This document shows positions 24,796 through 35,164 of a stretch of DNA of 64,000 nt, piece after piece. Below the pieces are notes generated by a model, which saw only the letters and a program-made list of their open reading frames with translations, was not told the origin of the DNA and did not search any database. Position 1 is the first letter of the stretch. Each line of letters opens with the position of its first letter. Position numbers and translations under genes: made by a program. This DNA comes from Bremia lactucae (taxonomy: Eukaryota; Oomycota; Peronosporomycetes; Peronosporales; Peronosporaceae), in the NCBI RefSeq assembly GCF_004359215.1, contig NC_090612.1, positions 297,600 to 361,599 on the forward strand, given 5' to 3'.

Positions 24796-26190
24796 AAGGT
24801 GAGTTCTACCTGAACTCCCTCAGACTTAACGAGCGCGCCGTGCGCTAAGCGAACAGTCGCCTCCTCTCGCTTGCCATCCTGGCAAAGCGATTCAAACATC
24901 GCCGGTCTCTTTCTTAGAGCCGCGAATTTACAAAATTCTCTGATGCACCCGAATCCTCGAGAAGGGTCACCACCTGGTCATCGATTTGTATCGAACGCGA
25001 AAGACCAGCAGGGTTTGAGGTCCGAAATTTCGAGACCTCAAGGACTATGCTACACACTTGTTTGATAACTCGGAACTTAGAAGTAGCTCCATAGTCCACA
25101 TCAGTAGGGCATACCACCCCAACTGCGTTTTGCATGGTCCAAATCCTCAGTGGTCTATGCAGATCTCACACGGCTCGCACGCTGGTTCTTGCCATCGCCC
25201 TTTTGGTAGGGAGTATTCTTGCTGGGCATCTTTGCCCCAGCAGGGACCATGGCATAGCAGCGAGCCATCATATGGCCGCGCTTAAATTGCCGCATTTATA
25301 ACAGGCAACGTCTGCATCGCCCAACTCCATGGGAGTGGCATCTGACCTCTCGGCCGACGGCTTATACCAAGCTGTCGCCGAGGCACTGTTGTAGGATTGA
25401 TTCTTAACCAACGAATTTCGAATTGCCTCTACCATCGTCAACGGCACCTTTCTAAGAAGGGTCTGTCACGATGGGCCGTGTCGCAGTCCGTTGATGAACA
25501 AGGGCAACTTAATATGTTCCGGTATTGGAACCACAGTAATGGACGCCGACAGCGAGCGCATTTTCTGCATATATTCTTGCACTAATCGCTTCGCTTGTCG
25601 TGCACCAAAGAGCGCCTGAAGCAACACTTCGTCGTTTGACGGCTGATACATGGCGCAAATCTTTGTCTTAAAGATCGCCAATGAACGGAACGCCTTACCA
25701 TCAGCCATAAGCGCCGAGTATGCCCACCTTGAGGCCCTACCGCGCAAATGTGACATGGCGTACAACACCATCCGAGTGTTTTCCTCGTGAGCTACGCTAC
25801 GATGCATTGATCCATGGCTAACAGCCAGTGGACAATCCTGTGCGCTGCAGTTCCATCAAACTTGGGCGGGTCCATTCGAATGGGCCTTGGCTGATGCGGC
25901 CGGGCGGAGAGCATCTCAACAGTCCTGTCGACAGCCTCTACCGATTCTACTCACGCTTAAGCTCATCCTGAGTCTTAGTACGAACTTGGCAGCATCATGG
26001 CTCTGTGCCTCGGACGTGGCCCTTCGCTGTCAGAGCAAAATGTCTCAAACTGCTCCAAGTGAGCAATATGTGCTCAGGAAGACTACCCGAGAGCCTGGCC
26101 ACAGCTTGCTCACCAAGTCCCTGCGCCAAGTGATCTGCAACATCTGGATGATGTTGAGAGAGGTGGGGAAATGAGCCTCAATAGATATTG
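24796..26190 (-). pseudogene. Family A gag and protease start (copy A2)
   Basis: Minus strand: gag from about 26185 (GLGEQAVARL, then PIRMDPPKFDGTAAH at about 25890-25850), YAMSHLRGRASRWAYSAL and IKLPLFINGLRHGPS in 25807-25466. The zinc-knuckle area (25310-25260) is broken by a small insertion. The protease motif LLEDSGASENFV is at about 24975-24940. Confidence 0.8.
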
Positions 26191-26243
26191 AGGCTCATAC
26201 TCAGTGACACGCTCAATGAGACGGGTCGTAAGGAGGACTACGA

Positions 26244-26450
26244 GTGCTACCAAGTGAAGGCGAGCGCTACTATAGCAGCCAGGCTCTTCTTGCGCATATA
26301 CCTTCAGGCCTTGAGGAAGCGGTTCGACCGTCTTCTTTTACGTGCAGTGAGATAATTGGTGGGCGCCTACGCGACCTAACCAAACGAACTAAGTACCTTA
26401 GTAAAAGTGTCGTCACGGAAGTAGTAGTCCGTCTTCACGAGAATGGCGCG
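26244..26450 (-). repeat. Family A primer-binding site and 5' LTR remnant (copy A2)
   Basis: Minus-strand TGGTAGCACTCG at 26253-26242 is the primer-binding site. The end of a family A LTR follows to about 26450. The rest of the LTR is missing. Confidence 0.65.
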
Positions 26451-26539
26451 ATGGCTATCCTTTTTTGCGGAATACAACTTCGAGGTGAATGGAAGACTCT
26501 TTAAAACACTTGCCTTAAAGAGGGTAACTAAAGACTGTA

Positions 26540-26660
26540 TTTAGCATAAGGCGGGAGACCGCCCGTACACGCGAGCTTCAGACACTCAATGACGGTGGTC
26601 TTGCCGCATCCATTATCACCCAAGAGGATCGTCAGAGGATGATAGAACTCGTAGAACATC
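26540..26660 (-). pseudogene. RAD50: Captured fragment of RAD50 (P-loop exon)
   Basis: The minus strand from about 26652 reads [20 protein letters not shown] and then [13 protein letters not shown]. This matches the N-terminal Walker A region of RAD50, the SMC-like ATPase of the MRE11 complex, including the diagnostic ECLK-x-x-CTG continuation after GKTT. Only about 35 codons are present. Upstream it joins, at a CTACGAG, sequence like the family B/C stretch downstream of protease (compare 34385-34425). It is a host gene piece carried or trapped by a retrotransposon, not a gene. Confidence 0.7.
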
Positions 26661-27316
26661 CACGCGCTTGTGGTAGCTCCAAGGCGTTCATCAGAAGACT
26701 CTATTTTGAAAGAGAGACAGGCATCGTCACGGCTTGATGAACGCCGACAGCTACTGCTGTTGTCAAGTTAACTGGGCTGAATGATTCATCCTAATTTGGC
26801 AGGTCGTGCCAAAACTTGGGCACTAGGCCTGCCAGAAGGCAGGGCACAAAACCTGCCTCACGTTAAGGGGCGCAGCGAACGATAGGAAAGTGATAACGGT
26901 ATGTTACAGTTAACGGTACGATAAATATAGACTCAAAATATAATGAAACGCGTAGTGAAATTTCACACGTTAAGAGATTTACAGTACGATGATGATTTCA
27001 TTCTGCTGTGGATTCTCCATAAAACGCGACCCATAGCCTACAGCAGCACCATTTGCTCCAACAAGCGACGCTTACCGCGCTCTTTGCGCTTGATCTTTTA
27101 AACCCACTGGTTCCAATAGCGTGTTGTCCTGTCGGTATCTTTGTAGCCCGAAATACTTCACGAATTGCATTGAATCCAGTTCAGCTCGAATTGCCTTGCG
27201 CCAATGAAGCTGATCCGGTCCATTGAAATGTGGTTGCACTGGGTAGTTGCGTTCAGCTGGTTGCAGCTGACGCGATTGGTAAGAGACGACGCGCTCCGCG
27301 CGTCGTCTCTTACTAA
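26661..27316 (-). pseudogene. Mixed retrotransposon scraps (family C and Copia)
   Basis: The minus-strand frame 27320-27072 begins with the Gypsy RNase H end (VVSYQSRQLQPAERNYPV) and switches inside the same frame to Copia RT-like sequence (FNGPDQLHWRKAIRAELDSM). 26940-27020 resembles family B/C protease DNA. No intact gene. Confidence 0.55.
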
Positions 27317-27317
27317 T

Positions 27318-27628
27318 CATAATGGTTATAAGACTGATTTTTTATTTAATCGAATTAATAATGAATAATTTCAACAAATCAAAAATGAATGCCACCCGTG
27401 TAGACGCGCGTCCCTACATTGCGATCGTAATATTCTCAATACCTCGGATTACGGATGACGCTAGCCGTCATCCCTCCCAATGTGAATACACCTATGAGCA
27501 TCATATACATACTATGCGATCACACCCAAGTGGCAGGTCTACATACTTCCACATGGAGTATGTAGACCATCTTGTTAGTATATAAAGTGGACTTAACGGG
27601 TTTGTGTATCATATGAAACTTAGCCCGT
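27318..27628 (-). repeat. Family A-like LTR fragment (variant)
   Basis: Closely similar to 5800-6097 and in the same orientation. It ends ...TTAGCCCGTTACA at 27628. Confidence 0.6.
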
Positions 27629-27912
27629 TACATATATATTATTTTAAAAAAAGAATATTAAATAACATTTCCTATCAGAGAAAATATATATGAACATCAA
27701 GCAATAAGACATTTGTTCTCTTGATTGGTTGATTTAAGTTTGAGTCAACCCCGACAATCCTTACAAGACACAATTAGGCGGTGCGCAAGGAGGCGTTTTA
27801 CATAGTTAGCTAATATATTAAAGTCATTAGACAGATGATCGTTATGATAGAACTTAACATACTACTACAGTTTACTTTTTCTCTTGTTCTATAATTTTAG
27901 CCTCTGCCTCGG
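27620..27912 (+). repeat. LTR of type D, partial
   Basis: Continues from the shared GTTACAT edge and matches 6095-6440. It is truncated at about 27912, where family C sequence begins. Confidence 0.55.
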
Positions 27913-27971
27913 GTAGCGTGCTGAACACTTAATAAAGTGAGACATCAGCATTTACATAAACTTACAAGGTA

Positions 27972-28540
27972 TCATGTATGTTGGGCAAAAGCGTGAAGGT
28001 CACGCTTGCCCTGCTTCAAATCCATGAGCTCTGCTCGAGCCCTGAATTTGGCACGTGGTGGCTCGAAGGTTTGCATGAGCCGGGTCTTGAAGACCTCATA
28101 CGACCCAAAGGCAATCGAGTCGTGAAGCTTGAGCCTTAAGGCCCAAGATTTGATACGTCCGGCCAAGTTGTACATGCCAAACTTCAATTTCGTCGCATCG
28201 TCATGGGCTTCTATGGCGTCGTCTAAATCGACGAACCATCTCAAAAGAAAGTTGTATTCGACTGCTCTGAACTTAGAGATTTGTTTCTTTAAGGTTTCGG
28301 GTCGACGCGAAAGCGTCGGCCCGCTAGCGGAAAGATCGTGAGCCATCCAACAGATGAAAAACACAGGTAACTGTACTCATTACGGGTCATGCAGACGGTC
28401 CTGTCAAGGCTCACCCGTTCCGGATCGAATAAGAGTCGCTTGAGGAAGCGATCTCCGTAGCGGAACAGTAGGACTTTATCCTGAATCAGGCTTTCGTCCA
28501 TTCCGGTGCTTATATTCCAAGCAGACGACAAGAGAACGGA
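27972..28540 (-). pseudogene. Family C gag capsid region, second copy, inverted relative to its pol
   Basis: Minus strand 28364-27972 encodes FLLRWFVDLDDAIEAHDDAT through LMDLKQGKRDLHAFAQHT, differing from the copy at 5.08 kb by scattered substitutions and one extra codon. 28540-28365 is the same upstream sequence as 4920-5080. The zinc-knuckle region and pol that follow at 28550 are on the plus strand. Confidence 0.85.
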
Positions 28541-28550
28541 GATCCAAAAC

Positions 28551-28950
28551 CTATGGACCTCTCGTATATGGATCGTGAGAAACGTTGCTCTTCAAGTTAC
28601 AAACAAATGTTAAAAAGCGATCGTTGTCAGATAACGGGCCACTTGTAGTGCCCCACGCCCATTGCCTGGAAACTCTGAGCGAAGTGATCGACCATCCGCT
28701 GGAAACAGCGAAGACGCGGATCCGACGCCGGTACGAAATCGCAACGGCGAGGCAGATCTTCAAAAAAATGGACGGGGTTACTAAGTGTGTGGCGCCCTAC
28801 TGATCCAGCACACGTCAAAAGAATTTACAAACCTTTGGCGAAAGTTGCTCCTCACAAGAAAAATTGTGAGTAACTTCCTTAGGTGATGATTTTAACCTCA
28901 TCACCAAGAATTTTAGTTGCAAATAAATTATCTCTTTAGTCCCTTGGCGA
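28551..28950 (+). pseudogene. Family C nucleocapsid region remnant
   Basis: Matches family B 33668-34050 (starts ATGGACCTCTC in both). No intact zinc knuckle can be read; it is crossed by stops. Confidence 0.55.
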
Positions 28951-30720
28951 TTGCGGGGCGTCGAACAATTTAATACACCGCCAATCGCTAAAAGACCGCA
29001 GACTTATTTTATCGAGCGCGGTATATCCCTAACGAGGATGACAGTGCGCCTAGCAATAGGTGCATCTGTAACATTCAAGAAACATGTTGTTGGTATCCAA
29101 TACGCGTTAAAGAGTACACAGTACGATGATGATTTCATCGTACTAATTTGGATGACAAACTTCATGTCATCCTTGGATTACTATGGCTGAGAAAGTACGA
29201 GCCATGCATAAACTATCAGCATGAAGCCGTGATGATGCCTGCCTCTCGTTCATAAGAAGGCCATCTGAGTAACGTCTTTCAAGAAGTGTCATCTTTATAT
29301 ATACGTCAATGGACCTGATGGATGGATTCTATCATATCTTTATGCGTGAACAAGATACCCCGTTCACAGCAGTAAGCACTCCAAGCAGAATGATGTGGGA
29401 GTGGCTAGTTATGCAACAGAAGTGTGACCAATCTGTTAAGATCGGTGCGGGATTTTGCACCGAGTTTTTTTATGACGTCTTCGTTCATAGCAGAGCCATG
29501 AACGGAAAGTCTGACGTTGAAGTACACCGTACCCACGTCTGAAATATTCTTACACTTATGCGTAAGCATAAGTTGTATGCAAATCTCAAGAAGTGTATAT
29601 TCGTCGTAAGCGAAATACCACTTCTTAGATGCATCGTAGGTAAACACGGTGTACGCTCTGATCCTGAAAAGATCAAGACGATCAGTGACTGGTCTGTGCC
29701 AGTCGATATAAAGGGACTTTTTAAGTTTCTCGGCTTAGCGGCGTACTTACATAAGTACTCCCGCAATTATTCCGAAACGAAAGTACATATTTCGCTTTGT
29801 TTAAATAAAAGTGTAAAGCGGTCATGGTTCGCTGATTGTCAGCATTCTTTGGAAGGTATCAAACAAAGCTTGATGCAATCGACTGACATGACAATTTCGG
29901 ACCAAGACAGACCGTTTATGTGAAGGTGGCGGCAGCGATTTAGCAATCGGCTGTGCGCTAATGCAACATGACACAGACGGCGAGAGCGCGCCGTCTGCTA
30001 TCAATCTCGTCAGCTTCAACCAGCTGGACGCAATTACCCAGTGCATGATAAGGAAGTCCTTGCCATGAAATATGTACTGGCTACGTTCAGAATCTATCTC
30101 TCATGGAGATAGACCGTTCATTGTTAATACGGACGATGCGTCTTCCACACATCTCCAAAAGAATGGCGAGATGGTTTTAATTTATTGCTGAGTAAGACTT
30201 TTCCCTTGAATACAAACCAGACGACCTAATGTCGTCGCTGATGCTTCTTCGCGCCGGCCCGATTTTGAGCCGGCTGCGCAAACCAACAGTGCACTGTTGC
30301 AACAATACTTGTTCCGTCGTCAACATTACTAGACGACGTTAGAAGAGCCGATCAAGAAGATAAGGATTTTAAAGGGTTGACGGATTAGCTTAGAAAGTCA
30401 TCACAACAGTTCTTGAAAAATTGTTAAAATTGTATCGATCGTCAACGGATCGATACATAACACGCAATGGGTTACTGTATTACACAGCCATTGCTGGTGA
30501 CATACCTCGTGTCGTCATTCCCACCCATAATGATTTGCGTTTACGCATCATGTATGAGTGCAAAGATGCACCAATAAGTGGGCATCGTGGACGTGAGAAA
30601 GCTTAACTCACGATATGCCGCGACTTCTACTTGCCACGCCAGTATGATTTCGTCCCCAATACAAACTTGCTTGCAAAGTTTGTCAACGGGTGAAGCTCAA
30701 GACTTTATCCGGTGCTCCGG
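28951..30720 (+). pseudogene. Family C pol remnant, second copy (PR, RT, RNase H, INT)
   Basis: Protease-region sequence at 28951-29190. RT from 29309 (MDLMDGFYHIFMREQDTPFT), with a damaged YFDD equivalent (FFYDVFVHSRAM) near 29467 and KLYANLKKCIFVVSEIPLL at 29567-29625. RNase H (GCALMQHDTDGE) is near 29950. The integrase zinc region (NDLRLRIMYECKDAPISGHRG) is at about 30525-30595. Interrupted by stops. It is the reverse-complement partner of 2.6-4.5 kb. Short inverted repeats are dense here too, e.g. 29554-29573, 29588-29626, 29743-29758 and 30093-30113. Confidence 0.85.
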
Positions 30721-31092
30721 TACAACTTTTGACTAGTGTTGGCAGCCCGTATCTATGACTTCGTCTTTCGATGTCCTGATGACGAACGTAGTTTGAGCCA
30801 TCAAAGGCTCAATCCGAAAATCGGAGTCCTTTCTTGGGCTAAAGCTTGTTAAACTATGTTATCCTATGAGCTTGAAGATGGGCTTACGGTCGGGATTGCA
30901 AACAGGAAAGTGAGTTGTGTTTTGAGGATATCTCGATCCTACCGTTAACATCTATCCTACCGTTATCTCTTTCCTATCACGCGGTGCGCCCCTTACTCAC
31001 ATACGTGGACCACCATAAAATGGGAAACGTCACTGTCTGGCAGGACAGTGCTGATAAATCCCAACCACCAGTAACCGAAGGTCTTACGTTTT

Positions 31093-31163
31093 GTCGTTGC
31101 CGGGTATCGAACCGGTGACTTGTGGGATGGCACTACCATGCCTTCCCGACTGAGCTACAGCAC
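31093..31163 (-). repeat. tRNA-like, SINE-type head (second copy)
   Basis: Reverse complement of the element at 2286-2355. Perfect A box (minus strand TAGCTCAGTCGG, 31157-31146) and B box (GGTTCGATACC, 31113-31103). Confidence 0.5.
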
Positions 31164-31538
31164 ATTATTTATGCTACACACTATTTCTCCTTATCATGCC
31201 TTCCAGACGATCCCTTTACTTTCATGTGTATATATCCTTAAACACTCATGTGCATAATGCGCAAAACTTTGTACACATCGTCTACAACAAATTTTTCATT
31301 GGCAAGAGCTCTATCCAACTTGTAAGAGAGTAGACGTTTCTGCGAGGTATCTCTTTGAGGATACGATCTGTACGTTCTGTCTGACCATTTGTTTCAGATG
31401 GTCGGAAATTGACATTTCACCTGTGTACCAAGCTATTTGAACACTGATTGCCAGAACTCCGCCGTGATTTTGGGGTATCAATCGAAGACTAGTTCACGGG
31501 ATAACCTAAGGAGTCGAAATATCGTTTTAACAAAGACA

Positions 31539-31859
31539 ACTTAATATGTATTGCGAGCGTATCTTTCGAGATACCTCGCGTAACGGATAACGCTAGGCGT
31601 CATCTTCTCTAATGGGAAGGCACCTAAGGGCACCACATATGTAACGGGGCACTGCCGACTGTACTGTTTCAGTACAAGTCCACTTCGCACTGCTTTAGTG
31701 CGAGTGGTGCCTCGCGTCAATACACGTACACTAGTACGTGCAGATGAATACTCTCTTTATAAACACTTGCTTTAAAAAGGGTTAAAAGTAAACTGTATAT
31801 ATTACGTAATTCAGTTCTTCTGTTTCTATCTATTTAATACTATTTTAATTATAACTAAT
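31539..31859 (-). repeat. Family A LTR scrap and truncated family B LTR
   Basis: 31539-31638 matches the middle of family A LTRs in reverse. 31640-31859 is the 3' half of a family B LTR in minus orientation (starts TGTAACGGGGCAC), cut off by the plus-strand family B LTR at 31860. Confidence 0.6.
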
Positions 31860-32297
31860 TGTAACGGGGTGTATCGTTACATGAAATTAACACTTAAAGG
31901 TTGTTTATTAATATATTATCTAAAAGTTAGATAATATTTGGAGGATATTGCTTTACATGGTAATATTCTAAAGGCTTATCCATTAATAGATATAGACCAT
32001 TATATCTACTTTCTCCGCGGTCCAGTCAGCGCTGGAGGCGCGCAAAGAGAAAGACAGATAAGACTTTTAGTACATATTTTGTGCTAGTTTATAATTAAGC
32101 TAGTATTAGTAGATAGAAAAGTAGAGCTTAATCATATCAATACAGTTTTATTTAACCCTCTTTAAAGCAAGTGTTTTAAAGGGAAGATTTCCTCTGCACG
32201 TACTAGTGTACATGAAGTGACGTGAGGCACCACTCGCACTGCGGCAGTGCGAAGTGGACTTGTACTGAAGCAGTACAAGTCGTTGTGCCCCGTCACA
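31860..32297 (+). repeat. Family B 5' LTR (element B1)
   Basis: 438 bp from TGTAACGGGGTGTATCGTTACA to ...GCCCCGTCACA. The first 22 bases form a hairpin (TGTAACG / CGTTACA). Near the end are further hairpins (ACTTGTACT / AGTACAAGT at about 32258-32280). The partner 3' LTR is at 39738-40147. Confidence 0.85.
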
Positions 32298-32299
32298 CC

Positions 32300-32311
32300 T
32301 GGTAGCACTTT
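32300..32311 (+). promoter_or_regulatory. Primer-binding site of element B1
   Basis: TGGTAGCA two bases after the LTR, complementary to the 3' end of initiator tRNA-Met. Confidence 0.7.
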
Positions 32312-32469
32312 GTAGCACTTTGTAGTCCGTCCAAGGACCACATTTCCTTCATCTTTCATGGACATGTTAGATGATAGTGGGGATACGCATCACGTGAGAG
32401 CTACTCCTTTCTAAGTGACATAGAAAGGAGTGCGGTCGAACGAATAAGTTCGACCGTAGGAAACGATGC

Positions 32470-33001
32470 AATCTTGGCAATGCTGTCCAATTTGGACAGA
32501 GATATGCCCTCCATTCAGCCATCGCCAAGTTCTTACAACATGAACTTGACGAGATGAAGGAGAAGGTAGCCTTGCTGCATCAGCAAGGCTCTCAACAGGC
32601 AGAACTGATGAGGTTTCAACAGGTACAGACCCCTGTACCTGGGATGACGCAAACGCATCGTCCCGAAACCGTAAAGAATGACACCTAGGGGAGTAAAAAA
32701 AGACTCCCTCTTGAGATGGTTTGTCGAGTTGGATAATGCCATAAAGGCACGTCACATTGTCGACGAGCAAATGCAAGTCGCATTCGCTCAATCAAATTCG
32801 GCAGGTCGTGGCAAAACTTGGGCATTGGGCCTTAAGTTGCGCGACCCATACGTCTTTGGGTCGCTAGAGGCTTTTAAAGCCCGGCTCAAACAGACGTTTA
32901 AACCGCCAAGGGCTGAGTTCAGAGCTCGATCAGAGCTTCTGAAACTCAAGCAAGGCAAGCGTGATGTTCACGCATATGCCCAGCACATACGACTCTTAGC
33001 G
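32470..33001 (+). pseudogene. Family B gag (element B1), 5' part
   Basis: A helical segment (KFLQHELDEMKEKVALLHQQ, about 32530-32590) precedes a stop. ATG at 32678 opens the capsid frame: DSLLRWFVELDNAIK, then GRGKTWALGLKLRDP, FKARLKQTFKPP and LLKLKQGKRDVHAYAQHIR, running into the assembly gap at 33002. It is homologous to family C gag. Perfect inverted repeats include 32841-32864 and 32869-32881. The frameshift before 32678 makes it unlikely to be functional. Confidence 0.85.
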
Positions 33002-33664
33002 NNNNNNNNNNNNNNNNNNNNNNNNNNNNNNNNNNNNNNNNNNNNNNNNNNNNNNNNNNNNNNNNNNNNNNNNNNNNNNNNNNNNNNNNNNNNNNNNNNN
33101 NNNNNNNNNNNNNNNNNNNNNNNNNNNNNNNNNNNNNNNNNNNNNNNNNNNNNNNNNNNNNNNNNNNNNNNNNNNNNNNNNNNNNNNNNNNNNNNNNNNN
33201 NNNNNNNNNNNNNNNNNNNNNNNNNNNNNNNNNNNNNNNNNNNNNNNNNNNNNNNNNNNNNNNNNNNNNNNNNNNNNNNNNNNNNNNNNNNNNNNNNNNN
33301 NNNNNNNNNNNNNNNNNNNNNNNNNNNNNNNNNNNNNNNNNNNNNNNNNNNNNNNNNNNNNNNNNNNNNNNNNNNNNNNNNNNNNNNNNNNNNNNNNNNN
33401 NNNNNNNNNNNNNNNNNNNNNNNNNNNNNNNNNNNNNNNNNNNNNNNNNNNNNNNNNNNNNNNNNNNNNNNNNNNNNNNNNNNNNNNNNNNNNNNNNNNN
33501 NNNNNNNNNNNNNNNNNNNNNNNNNNNNNNNNNNNNNNNNNNNNNNNNNNNNNNNNNNNNNNNNNNNNNNNNNNNNNNNNNNNNNNNNNNNNNNNNNNNN
33601 NNNNNNNNNNNNNNNNNNNNNNNNNNNNNNNNNNNNNNNNNNNNNNNNNNNNNNNNNNNNNNNN
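33002..33664. other. Assembly gap (663 N)
   Basis: Undetermined bases inside element B1 gag. Open frames that seem to cross it on either strand are artefacts of translating N. Confidence 1.
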
Positions 33665-33930
33665 AACCCATGGACCTCTCTTACGTCGAAAGCGAGAAAC
33701 CTCGCTTTTCGAGCAATAAGCGATTGCAGAAATGCCATCGCCGCCAGAAATTAGGACACTACGATCAGGAGTGTAGTGCCCCACGCCCAGCACCGAAAGG
33801 CACTGAACGTAGTTTTGGACCGTATGCCAAAAAGGGCAACGGTCGCGGGTCCGACGTTGTTGCGAATCGCAACAGCGACGCGGACCGCCAGAAAACGGTC
33901 AAGGTCAGTAGGGGCGCAACGCTCTACTGA
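33665..33930 (+). pseudogene. Family B nucleocapsid region (element B1)
   Basis: From ATG 33670 the frame reads a Ser-rich lead, then KCHRRQKLGHYDQEC at about 33732-33775. This is a retroviral-type zinc knuckle C-X2-C-X4-H-X4-C in which the second Cys is replaced by Arg (TGC to CGC). A basic tail follows, to a stop at 33930. Confidence 0.75.
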
Positions 33931-35160
33931 TCCAGCAACCTCAAGAGAATTTGCAAATCAAGTTGCTCCAGACACACAATCAATATGTGTCTGCACCTGG
34001 TGATGAGGGATACCTCATCACCTTGAAATTAAAAGTGACAAATGATTGTCACTTAGAGCCCTAGTGGACTGCGGAGCGTCGAATAACTTTATTCGTCGCC
34101 AGTCACTAGAGGGTCGTAGGCTCAAATATCTTGAGCGCGACATCCCTCCAACGAGGATGACGGTGCGTCTAGCGACATGCGCATCTATAACAGTTATGAA
34201 ACGCGTAGTGAAATTTCACATGTTAAAAGATTTACATAACGATGATGATTTCATCGTACTGGATTTGGATGACAAATTTGATGTAATCCTAGTTTACCTT
34301 GGCTCAGCAAATACGAGCCAAGGATCAGCTGGCAGCATCGATCCGTAAAGATGCCTGCCACTTGTTCATCAGAGGGCCATCTGATGAACGTCTTGGAGCG
34401 TCCACAAGCGTTTGGATGTACTACGAGTGAGTGGGATGGCCTCACTTGTGGTACGGTCGCTAGTACAACCGCACAAGATCACAGTGTGATTACTAATCAC
34501 ACTGTGGCGTCAGCTGCCGGCGGCTGTGCGAATGCACAGGTAGCGCCGAAATTTCACCACTCGAAGAAGTCGAGTGGATTGAGACATGAATGTACGCTTA
34601 GCGGGCGACATTCAAGGATGATACCGGTTGCCCAGAAGGGGCATCACGATAATCCTAGGTCAAGTAGAGAGTCGACCGTAGAGGACCCGACTGTGATAGT
34701 GCAACCACACTCGGAAGACGTTGAGGGAATAAGTTTCCACGTACTTGAAGAGAAAACTCCTCAAATAGTAAATGCTGAAGTGAATAGACTTCAGTTTTTC
34801 GAGGAATTAACCCCTCGGCAGCCTGTGGATAAATCCTTGAAAGAAGAAACCGAGACATTGATAGTCGTGGTTAATGACGGCTCAAGCGTAGGCGCTTATA
34901 CGCTTGATCCGTATGCGCCCCCGAAGTAACTTCGGAGATAAATCAATTACCAACCCTAAGACACAAGCGGTTCTTAAAAGATCTGCATAGTGGTAGAATC
35001 AAGCAGATCTGCGTACTCGTCACAGAGGACGAATACGTAACCGATATACGGTCAGCGGTAATTTTTGCAGAGAACGAACGGGTTCTCAGCAGCTCATCGA
35101 TGGACGAAAGTGTCCTCGATGTGAAGACTCGGATTGAGAGATATGAGAGAGATACAACTC
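33931..35160 (+). pseudogene. Family B protease and linker (element B1)
   Basis: The aspartic protease region opens at 34046 with LRALVDCGASNNFIRRQSL; the usual DSG is DCG here. It ends near 34348. A 192-codon linker frame (34351-34929) follows, rich in Thr, Ser and acidic residues, ending before RT. The bases contain many hairpins, e.g. CGATGA / TCATCG near 34242-34257. Confidence 0.7.
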
Positions 35161-35164
35161 AATC

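Noticed and set aside
32678..33793. Very long open frames across the N run on both strands
   Set aside because: They exist only because N was translated as unknown residues; the real coding sequence ends at 33001 and resumes at 33665.
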